A DNA stretch of 64,000 bases, from contig OY986975.1 of NCBI GenBank assembly GCA_963920575.1, positions 73,650 through 137,649 on the forward strand. The letters run 5' to 3'. The notes under the pieces were generated by a model, which saw only the letters and a list, made by a program, of their open reading frames with translations, was not told where the DNA came from and did not search any database. This document shows positions 12,163-21,605 of the stretch, piece after piece; position 1 is the first letter of the stretch; the number at the start of each line of letters is the position of its first letter. Position numbers and translations under genes: made by a program. Origin of the DNA: Narthecium ossifragum. Its lineage: Eukaryota > Streptophyta > Magnoliopsida > Dioscoreales > Nartheciaceae.

Positions 12163-12690
12163 AGGAGAAGACTGCTATCTCCAAGGGAGAAGACTGTCAT
12201 GCAAGGATGCAGGTGAAGCAGGTGAAGGCGAGTATGGGAAGGAGGTGTACCCAGGTGAAGCAGGTGAAGGGGAGAAGGCGATGACCATGGGAAGGAGATG
12301 AAGAAGTTGAAGCTGTAAGTACCTATATGGATTTTGGCGGGCAGAAAGACCTACTGGCGGGAAGGAGGAGAAGGTGAGTGACAGCCTCTCCTCTCACATA
12401 CGATGGGATGCTTTCTTCTTTTAAAATATTAAAATCTGACGTGGACCAATGAAAACATGCCAAGTGTGCATTGTAATGATGATGATGTGATCTCAAGTGG
12501 GATAGTGGGGATGGGGATCGGCTGGCCATGCCACGTCATGTGGCATGGCCATCCATGGCCATTCACTTGGTTCAATTAGAAGGGTAGGTTGGGAATTTAA
12601 TGCCTTTGGGGTCCGAATATGCAAAAATTGTTATCCAGGGGTCTCGGTCCGCTATTAGTGAACATGAGGGGGCTTTTAGGCAAAAAATCC
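11450..12690 (-). repeat. Right terminal inverted repeat of the MULE (1.24 kb, with PB1 exon block)
   Basis: The outer 458 bp and the inner ~343 bp are the inverted match of 2049-2907. Between them, about 11793-12232 has no counterpart on the left and holds the whole PB1-like exon A. The arm therefore contains the transposase promoter, exon A and exon B. Confidence 0.85.
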
Positions 12691-12699
12691 CCCAACGAC
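12691..12699. repeat. Right target-site duplication of the large MULE
   Basis: CCCAACGAC is identical to 2040-2048. Confidence 0.9.
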
Positions 12700-13530
12700 G
12701 GCTGAAAAACCAGTCGATCCGAACTGAAGCCTGAACCATGCCTGTTTATGTATTTGTGGGCTGCTCAGTCCAATACATCGTATGCTGGATAAGACCCATA
12801 CCACAACGGTGATCTCTGGGCCGTCCACATTATCTGAACAGCCAGGCCTGGATGGTAATTGGTAACCCATATCTAACAGCATGAGAAGAGTGATTAGTCC
12901 AGTACAAAACATCTCCGCCACCTGGCCCACATGGCATGGCGTATGATCGATCTGTCATGGGTTAGCGGAAAATTGGGTAAGGAAGCGGTGAAGCAGATGA
13001 TTTTTTCGACACAACTTTGGTTGTGGTTGGTGATTGGTGGTTGGTGGTTGGTGGTTGGCGGCGGGGATATTCTTCGAAGAAGGCTCTTGTTTCGGAAAGG
13101 AGAAAAAAACTGGAATGAAAGTTGAGCGAAGGAAATGACCATGTACCTTATCCATGGACTCGGTGTCCTTCCTGCAGTCCGTTTGTGATTATCGATGTAT
13201 GTAAGTTCTAAATTGATGTACGAAATATGAGCACAAATAACCAACCAAAAGATGTATGATGATATAAAATAAAATAAAGAATGGGAAATACATATTTAGT
13301 TGATTCGAAAAGAGATTCTAGTTATTGATTTGTTTGTTGCTTGTTTTTTTTTGGCACTCCACTTTCGTGATTTTGCGCGTAGATAAAGGGCTTGCAAACA
13401 AAACCCTAAGATCTGGATCCAATCGAGATCCGATTCTTATGTGTCAACGATTATTACTGATAACTGATCAACACAGTGGAGCTACTACCACATTTTGCAA
13501 ATTAAAACGGTTTCATGTCAATGTTTACGA
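12700..13530. other. Intergenic DNA between the two MULEs; nothing recognised
   Basis: No convincing coding exon is seen. A short run of TTGGTGG repeats lies at 13030-13062. Upstream flanking DNA before 2040 would have been continuous with this stretch before the large MULE inserted. Confidence 0.6.
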
Positions 13531-14063
13531 TATAAAGTTGGGAGCTTTTGCATTTTAGTACCCCAAAGTTCACTTTTTTCGGTTTAATATATTTGTCTTG
13601 TTTTTTTGCAACTTAATACCCCTGAACATGGAAAACCTCATCTTACCCCTCACTTAACTCATGCCCATATGACACCACATACATGCCATGCCCTGCCACA
13701 TAACGTGGCATGGCATGTATGTTATAATAATAACGCTTCAAATGAACGGGCCATGCGATCATTACCCATAACAACGTGGCAAGAGGCCCTTAGCCACATT
13801 TTGAATTCAAACCGGGAAAAAATAGTAGAATACGCCGTCACCTCAGTGCCGAAGGTGCTCGCCGGAGGTCTTTCTCCCGCCAGCGAACTGCTCTCCTGCC
13901 ATAGTTCTTCCCGTCACTATTGCTTCCTCTCTATCTCCTCTCCTCAATTCTTCCTCCATATCTCCTAGCCGCAAGCCAAGTCCGAGGAGATACCTCCAGT
14001 TCTATCACCACTTTGCATTTAGGCCCGTACGGTGGATGAGTGGCCTTCATCGTATGGTCTGAG

Positions 14064-15173
14064 ATGGGGAGCGTTCAGCTACTATGTCATTTCAATGGAG
14101 ATGTTGTATACGACGAAGGTCTTCCATATTACCGTGGTGGGTCAAGTCGGCTCGATGAGTTCTCTTCCGATTTATCTTATACGCAGCTGAAGACTCGCTT
14201 CTATATGCTTTGTGACCTATCTCCAGCCAATGCCGAGTTGTTCATCAGCTTTGAGCAGCCCAACGACCCATATAGTCCATTCATACGTTTAGAAAACGAC
14301 AGAGAATTGTCCCGGCTCTTTCGTCTCCTCGGTCGGCCATCTTGCCCACCCATCAGAGTGTTCGCCGCCCTACAAGAAGCAGACAATACAAGGTATGCTA
14401 GCGAAAATTCTTGTAGTCAATAGTAGTGGCTTCGTCCCGTGTTCTAATGCTTCCCTTCAATGCCTCAGTTGTGATAGCCATACATTTCTCGAGACAGCAC
14501 CTACTGCCCGTTCTTTGGGCGACATTGATCTGAACGTCCCTCTCGTGGTAGCAAGGGATGAACTCGAAAATTTTACGGATGTGGTGGAGGAGATATCGCT
14601 CAATGCCCTGACACCGGAGGCGGAAGGGTAAAAAAGTTAACCCGCGCGCACTTAGTGTAGTTCTTACAAGTACTTAATGTATTTCTTACGCATAAATATG
14701 GTAGTTATTACGCATACTTAATGTAGTTCTTGGACGTACTTAATATAGCTCCTACTCGTACTTTGTGTAGTTCTTGCGCGTCCTGAGATATCGCTCAATG
14801 CCCTAACACCGGAGGAGGAAGGGTAAAAAGGCAACCCGCGCGCACTTTCTTACGTGTACTTAATGTAGTTATTACGCGTACTTAATGTCATTCCTACTCG
14901 TACTTAGTCTAGTTCTTGCACGTCCTGAATATAGTTCCTACGCGTCCTTAATACAGTGCCTACGTGTACTTAATATAGTTCTTGCGCGCATATAGTCATA
15001 GCCATGTATGTGACTTCGTCAGTTTTAATCGTGTAATCATTGCTGTACACAGGCCTTTCACTCGACCCGGTGTGGACACGCATGACACATACGATGAAAT
15101 ATATTTTGGTGATGATTGGGATCCTGATTACGAAGAACATGAAATGCATAGAATACACCATATCAACGCGTAG
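14064..15173 (+). pseudogene. 5' part of a transposase gene (PB1-like, linker and N-terminal exons) in the deleted MULE
   Basis: Exons 14064-14392, 14469-14627 and 15053-15173 correspond one to one with exons A, B and the start of C of the first MULE and use the same phases (2, 2). Exon A encodes the PB1-like domain (VVYDEGLPYYRGGS through LLGRPSCPPIRVFA). Exon B ends ISLNALTPEAEG, matching INGLTPEADG in the other element. Exon C starts PFTRPGVDTHDTYDEIYF and then hits TAG at 15171, where the sequence turns into short repeats. No DDE core follows. The ATG at 14064 was chosen because the domain starts immediately after it. Confidence 0.75.
14599..14840. repeat. Local duplication of the exon B 3' end with its splice donor
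   Basis: A block ATATCGCTCAATGCCCT through GGAAGGGTAAAAA and CCCGCGCGCACTT at 14593-14655 recurs at about 14784-14846, ~190 bp apart. The second copy duplicates the donor site. Between them are repeats of TACTTAATGTAGTTCTTACG. Confidence 0.8.
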
Positions 15174-15560
15174 AAACAACCAAAAGTACGCGTATAAACA
15201 AGTAAATGTGCCAATCTACACAACGAAGTTGAATAGCGCATATAAAACCCATTAAATACGCGTAAAAACTACAAATAGTACGCGTATAAACGAGTAAATG
15301 TGCCAACCTACAATAGCGTGTATAAAAGAGTAAATAGCGCGTATAAAACACCTTAACAACGCGTATATAAAACAATAAGTACACATATAAAAGAGACAAA
15401 GTACGCGTAAAAACTAGTAAATAGCGCGTATAAAAGACCTTTACAACGCGTAGAAACAACCATAAGTACGTGTAGAAACAACCATAAGTACGCGTATAAA
15501 CAAGAGCGCATAGAAAACACCAAAAAGACAGTTAGAAAGAACAAAAAGTACGCGTGTGAA
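15165..15560. repeat. Degenerate short tandem array based on TACGCGTATAAA
   Basis: About twenty copies of TACGCGTATAAA or close variants (GCGCGTATAAAA, ACGCGTAGAAAC) spaced by 8-20 bp fill the centre of the deleted MULE, where the internal genes would be. Confidence 0.8.
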
Positions 15561-15721
15561 TGCTACATTTCTTAGCACAAAAAATTATGTAGGATACGGG
15601 GATGAAAATAATGGTATTTATTTTTTCCACAATAGATGAGAGGAGAACACACCGCCTTGTGCCAAAAAAAAATTAAAAAATTAAAAATAAAAGGATTAAG
15701 TCGGGATGAACAAGGGCTTAC

Positions 15722-15836
15722 CGGAGTTCATGTCCGAAGATCCAGCCCGGGCATCGACCTCCGCCTCTTTTTTCGTCCGCTTTGGTCCCTCGGCTTTTCT
15801 TACTTTCCCCTTGGATTTGGTGGATTTTGCCTCCAT
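15722..15836 (-). pseudogene. Possible first exon of the Ulp1-side gene in the deleted MULE
   Basis: An ATG at 15836 opens a 115-nt basic frame (MEAKSTKSKGKVRKAEGP, then KKEAEVDARAGSSDMNS) that ends at a good donor (CCG|GTAAGC). Position and direction match the Ulp1-like gene of the large element. No downstream exons remain. There is no residue-level similarity to the other element's exon 1, so the assignment rests on layout. Confidence 0.4.
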
Positions 15837-16349
15837 CGATGGAAATGGAATGGGTGGAACTCGGAAAAAGGTCTAGGGTATGAGAAACCCCTTTTGTCGC
15901 GATGGAAATCGAACGCAATCTCTCGATCTCTCGATCTCCCAGTGAAGATTGGAAGGGTAAGTAGAAGATTTCAAAAGCCGCATTCAAATCCCATTTTTAT
16001 GCGTATTTATCCGACGCGTCGCTTCATCTTCGCGTCGCCTGCAACCGCTGTATTACTGGCTAATAGCGTCTTGCCACGTGTGGGGTGATGAACGCGACAG
16101 AGACTTGATTTATGGGAAGTTATTATTATAACATACATGCCATGCCACGTCATGTGGCAGGGCATGGCATGTATGTGGTGTCATATGGGAATGGGTTAAG
16201 TGAGGGGTAAGATGGGGTTTTCCATGTCCAGGGGTATTAAGTTGCAAAAAAACAAGACAAAGATATTAAACCGAAAAAAGTGAACTTTGAGGGTACTAAA
16301 ATGCAAAAACCTCTATAAAGTTGAGTGACCAAACGGCACACAACCCATC

Positions 16350-18744
16350 TGTGAGGACCTGCCCCTCTACCCCTGTGGCTAGTTGTAGACCGCAAGGGCA
16401 ATTTGGTAAATTGCGCCTTGTTGGTTTGTTTCACACCCACGTGTGCATACACCGGCCTTGTTTGTGTTAATGCTTGTTTAGAACGGCTAGGTGGACCCGG
16501 GATCGGAAGATCCCAGCTCGAGCGCGCGGAAGCTTGCCTTTGGGCAGCTGACGACCCTTGAGAGGAGCGATCGGACTCGATCTGACTTGGTGTTGGGATC
16601 GAGCCAGGGCGCGAGCGATCGATCCCTCCTTGGAGCGACCGATCGGAATCGCGTCGGTGGCTTTTTTGCTTCGCGAGGACGGCCACCGCTGGCCGTCGTT
16701 CTCCCCTGTCAGAGGGGGAGGACTTTCTCCTCCCCTGCCCCAGCTTTTCCCCCTCTTTCCCAGCTTTCCCCTCCCCCTTTCCCCTCTTTTCTTCCCCTCC
16801 TCTTCCTCTTCTCCTCTCTTTTCTTCTTCCTCCTTTCTTCTTCTCCCGAGAGCTCTGTTCTTCCCCTGTTCCGGCAGCCGAGCTTTCCCACCTCCGTTCT
16901 CCCTCCTCCGACCACCAAATTGGGTGTTCTTTGGCTCGTTGGATTCGTGACAACGAGAGGAAGATCCCTGAAGTGGTTTGGAGGCTTGTTGGTGATCAAA
17001 TCACGGGGAATCAGCCGAGGAAAGCGCAGCTAGGTAGGGTTATACCTAGTGTGTTCATTTCGGATTTTCTTGAGATCTAGCCGTTGGATCTTGTTGATCC
17101 TTGCTTTGTTGGTTTCCTTATGCCTTGTAGAATAACTGATTTAAGTTTCATATTAATCAGTTGAGATTTGAATAGGTTTTATGTAAGATTAGTCTCGGAT
17201 TTCTGGTTTTCTGCTGTTCTTGAGAAACAGCCAGCTTGCGGCGAGTTTTCCGGCCGGCGAGTACATGATCTTGGCTTTTCATAAACATAAGAGTTGTAGC
17301 TCTACTCGTTAGCTTTCCATTCCATCTTGTTTCATATTTGTCCGATTTATGTACGATTTCTTATGAATTGGTTTCTGAAGGGCTGCGTTGCAGCAATTAA
17401 TGGGTAAGTTAGTTTGATTAACGATTTTGATTAGCGTTTTCCCGTTAATCCAACCGTTGGATGATTATGATTTTTGGATATAATGATCCTGGTTTATACA
17501 CCTACTGGTGTCTAAGTTGGATCTTGAATCCGACGTCGTTTGGATGTCGGATCGACGGGATCAATTAGCCCCTAAGTAGTGATTTTTGGTGTTTGAATAT
17601 AATATTATATTTCGGAATATAATATTATATTGTGTACTGTTCATCAACGGTTTTCGGGGTTGCTTCCCGTTGCAGGAGTCCGCGGTTGACGGTCGCGGTA
17701 CCGTCGTAGTGCCGGGACCCGCTGCGGATCGGCTGGCAGCGGTTGGTGGTACCGCTGCAGCGATCCAGTAGACTTATATGATGCTTGAAATACTGTTGCA
17801 TGCCTTTCCTATTATCTGTGTATGTCATAGCATGCATTCTTGTTGTGTGCATTAGTTGCATTGGTTAGGGCGTGGGTGATCTTTGGGTCGCCGTCCCGAG
17901 GCTGGAAGCTCGGACTTAGCCCTAGGACCGGAGTTGGGTGGTTTGGACTCGGTTTGAATTGTAATGTCCAGTCGATTCGATGAAATGCCTAGAGGACTAA
18001 TACACCTGTTGCTTGATGATGATTAGAGGTCGTGTCGGCCTCAAGTCAGGTGTTGAGGATGCCACCGGTGGCGGGTCTTATTTTCTTTGGGCAGTGTCCG
18101 TTCCTGCCAGCAGGGGCATCAGTGTGGGCCCAGTGAAGAACGGGTGACCACAGCTAGAACCCTGCGACACTAGGTGTATCCAGGATGGGCCCAGTCCGTT
18201 GGGGTTACCATGGTTGGATATGCCTAGAGATCACCGGTGAATGGTAATGGGACCATTGTAGCTCACTCGAGTCTGGCTTGAGGGCGACACTGTTGCGTTT
18301 CCCTCTTCCTTCTGTGTGACGTAGTGTAGATCCCTACTGAGCTTAGTGCTCACTCCTACCCGGGCTGCGTTTTGCAGGTGCAGGCGGCAGTACCTCTTCT
18401 GTGGCCCCTACCGGGCAGTTGGTTGGCGGTGCGGCGGCGCCAGGTGGAGTCTGAGATGTGGTGATCCTTTACTGCTTTTATTCTATGTTAGATAGTCTCC
18501 TACGGGAGCAATGTTGTATTTGAACTCCCCACTCTCCGAGGATTGTGTATATTAAATCTTTTTGAGTTTTAAATTTGTGGTTCGAGGCTTCATTATTATA
18601 TTATCTTTAATTGAGGGTGCTTTTGGTGATTTGTTAGGGAGACCAATAGGTTAGAGGGAAACCTCGTCGTTCTTTTTCCGCGTTGGTTAGGTTCCGGTTC
18701 ACGTCGCCCCGCCCGGTTGGGCTTTCGCGGGTCGGGGCGCGACA
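16350..18744 (-). mobile_element. Solo long LTR (LTR A), 2.4 kb, target duplication CCATC
   Basis: On the minus strand the unit starts TGTCGCGCCCCGACCC and ends GGTCCTCACA, the TG...CA form of an LTR. It is flanked by CCATC at 16345-16349 and 18745-18749. No internal region or second LTR is present, so it is a solo LTR left by recombination. It has GC-rich, low-complexity stretches but no coding domain. The same family occurs four more times up to 30,633. By its ends it looks like a Ty3/gypsy-type LTR, but without pol this is a guess. Confidence 0.85.
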
Positions 18745-18859
18745 CCATCAGTCATTAATTTGCCGGTTATTTTACCCATAAAGATCATGCATTGGATTTG
18801 TGCATGCTTTTCTTTCCGGAAATGATTAGACCAGGTTCAACGAAGTTTTGGTCATATTG

Positions 18860-19358
18860 TCTATTATATAAAACTAGTACTCACCTGTGCCCCTGGCACA
18901 GTTTTTAGTGATTATTAATATAGAATTTTAACAAACTCCCTGTAGTTTGTCTGGTTAGACGGTTGTGTTGACCCGTAGGTGGTCCAGGGTTCGAAGGTTG
19001 GTTATAGCTTTTTGTTCACTGTCACCATAAAACATAGCCAATAAAATATAAAAAATAAATATAAATATAAGTCTTTGCATATTGGATAAGATAATATTAA
19101 TAGAACTTAGGTTGATATGAATTAATGTAAATTTATATAAAGCAAACTTAGAGAATATATATAAAGAAACTTAGGAGATATGAATTAATGCAGGTTAACC
19201 GTTATTGCTCCTTATAAGGTTAATAATGTTTTATAATATAATTTATGAGTCATTTATCATGTTATAATCAAATAACAATGATTGAATAAAGAAAAAAGAG
19301 ATAAACGATAATAAAGGTGGGTGATTACCCTCATCATATGGCATGAGGGTTCACCTAG
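18860..19358 (+). mobile_element. Likely non-autonomous Helitron
   Basis: The 5' end TCTATTATATAAAACTAGT resembles plant Helitron starts and is followed by a hairpin (CTGTGCC-CCT-GGCACAG). The 3' end has a stem ACCCTCAT/ATGAGGGT followed a few bases later by CTAG and a host T. Helitrons end in CTRR and insert between A and T. The 3' side fits; the base before TC is G rather than A. There is no Rep/helicase coding. Confidence 0.5.
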
Positions 19359-19730
19359 TATAAACTATATATAAAAGTTGCATGCATAAGCAGACATGCT
19401 ATAACAAATTAACAACGGAGCCTTTGGAGTTGAAAAATTCTCCGCGCATGCATCACTGTCTAAGGAATCCGATCGAAAAGCATTAAGAACATCTGCCTTT
19501 TATTCCGAAAGAGGGTCTTGGTTTGACCATAACAAAGGATCTTTCTAGCTAGCACGGTGCCTTTTCTTTTCTTTCTCACTTGATAAATATTTACCCGCAG
19601 CATCGGAGTCAGTCAAACTGTTTGGTGACGACTCGCCTCCGTTAAATGGTTTTTCTATCTCAGGACTGCATTGCATCTAGCTAGACTAATGAGCCATAAG
19701 CAAGGCTAATATGCATGCAGGATCTATATG

Positions 19731-20179
19731 TGTTGGGATTTTTCCTCCCTCCAATGAGATGACGGCAACAAGAAATCTCTTTTTCCCAACTCTGTTTTCA
19801 TATGTGTGTTTTTCTGTTTTGTATAGTGGATCGATTCAACTCCACTCTGGATCGATATAAGATAGTGTAGACGGAAAAATTGATCAGTTTAGATCTAATC
19901 CGATCCTAAACTGTTTGAGACCTATAAATAGGGATTTTCTAGGTCTTCATTATGTGCTTTTAGGGTTTTCTTTGTTTTTTGAGAGGTGTGAGAGCAGAGG
20001 TAACTCTAGAGAGAGAGCTCTTTGTCTCTGATAGGGTTTGGCCTTTGTAATCTCTCCTTCATAGTGAACATTTCCTATGTTGTTCATGGTTTTTTTCCTT
20101 CCAGTTGTTGCTGATAGGTTTTCCACGTAAATCCTTTTCTCCACTATTTTTCCCTTTGTTTGTGGTTTGGTTGTTGTTA
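19731..20179 (+). repeat. Copia 5' LTR, first piece
   Basis: This is the start of the 5' LTR. It continues at 24882-24911 and 30639-30689, ~530 bp in all. It contains TATAAATA at 19923-19930 within a ~135-bp block absent from the 3' LTR. Confidence 0.8.
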
Positions 20180-21605
20180 TGTCACACCCCGACCCAGAAA
20201 ACCCATCCAGATCGAGGAATGAGCAACCTAAACCTGTTACATCATCAATGGCGCGGAAAATTTTGACAGAGTCTCCTCTATAATTCTTACACAAGGACCT
20301 GTACAATTCCTTATATTCACAATAACTTCAAATACAGAATCATAAGAACATAATTTGTAGATTCACACTGATATCATTATTATCATCCAATTAAACATCC
20401 AAATAAGCGACATTGTCATTAATATCAAAAGTTAAAGTCATACAATTATCCTCAAATAAGATGCATAAGTCTCCAAATGTTTAACTACATCAAATAAATA
20501 TAAAGCTGAATTAAATCCTCTAGTCTGTCAGCAACCTCAAAGTCCACCCGAAGTAGATGCGCCTCCAAGAGCTGATCCGCCTGTGGCTACTGAAGTGGAA
20601 GGAGCGGCGCCTGCATCTGCAAAACGCAGCCCGGGTAGGGTGAGCATAAAGCCCAGTAGGGTTCTACTCTACGGCACTCTCAAGGAAAGGGTAAACTGCA
20701 ACTGTGTTATCTTTCATCCCAAGGCTAAGGTGCTACTGGAGGCCTCACACCTCGTCGATCCAGAATAGGCCCCTACATAGGGTCACCCTCACCCAAGCGG
20801 CGAAACAAGGAGGACAGCCAACACGAGCCCGGACCCAGGGTCGGTGCATCGCCGCTGCACTCACCGCCGGAGCTCTCGCCGTACACCACCCCTTGTACGG
20901 GGACATACGTCATGGACATCGACATCCACACTTAGACCCTTGGGACAAAGAGACAAAACGACCTCTATTCCTCAACATCATAATTCACATGATTATATCT
21001 AGGTTGTAACCTCAATCAACATAAGATCATAACCACACAATCTCGCCCTAATCCTCCTACCCATACCTCGGTCCTAAAGCTAGATCCGAGCTACCCGAGC
21101 CCTCGGATCGGCGATCGAGCCCATCGCCCGCACCTAGCCTTAATGCTTCTAATGCATACAACATGCATGACCCTATTCAAACAACTAGGCCTAGGTGTCT
21201 CTACATGTCAATTCATCAACCACATGTCCACAAGTTATAGCGTAGCTATAAAATAGATTTAGCATTTAAGAATAGACAGAATCCAAACATAGACTTTCAC
21301 ATATCCCAATCATATATCATCTTATTCAACACATACAATAGGGCACAACTTCGGCCCAATTAAATCTAAACATTCCCAAGGGGCGTCACTCCCTTGGTTA
21401 ACCCACAAAGAAATAGAAACGGGCACACCGCCGGCCCTAGGCAGAAGCATGCTATAACAATATATAATTCAATGGTATGGCGAGTAATTATACGAGTTGA
21501 AGAAAAAGATAAACATATGGTTCATAAGAGTGGTAGTAATATTCAGTTCGGGCTGATAGTGAAATCCAACCAAGGACTGACTCCAAATCAGGTAATGACC
21601 ATCCA

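Larger units (their letters stand above)
2049..12690. mobile_element. Complete Kaonashi-type Mutator-like element with Ulp1 protease and transposase genes
   Basis: The element is 10,642 bp. It begins GGATTTTTTGCCTAAAAG and ends with the inverted complement, and is flanked by a perfect 9-bp duplication (CCCAACGAC). Two genes converge: a Ulp1-like peptidase on the plus strand starting near the left end and a MuDRA-type transposase on the minus strand starting near the right end. Ulp1-carrying MULEs are known in plants as Kaonashi or KI-MULEs. Intact ends and duplication indicate insertion without later loss of ends, but both genes carry in-frame stops, so this copy probably cannot make full-length proteins. 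Its introns are filled with degenerate repeats of a TATACxCG-like motif. Confidence 0.9.
13541..16313. mobile_element. Second, internally deleted MULE related to the first
   Basis: The element is ~2.77 kb and flanked by a perfect 10-bp duplication TATAAAGTTG (13531-13540 and 16314-16323). TIRs of about 200 bp (13541-13740 and 16120-16313) share CATTTTAGTACC, GTTCACTTTTTTCGG and a palindromic GCCACATxACGTGGCATGG block. The layout mirrors the large element: transposase 5' exons start near one end and a possible Ulp1 5' exon starts near the other. The catalytic parts of both genes are absent. The proteins differ clearly from the first element, so it is a separate lineage, not a direct deletion product. 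Confidence 0.85.

Noticed and set aside
13016..13062. GGTTGGTGG run as a possible quadruplex or regulatory site
   Set aside because: Short simple repeat with no nearby gene and no other supporting signal.
16237..17033. Long frames on both strands in the GC-rich part of LTR A (up to 238 aa)
   Set aside because: Low-complexity Ser/Pro/Arg or Lys/Glu composition inside a solo LTR, overlapping on both strands, with no domain.
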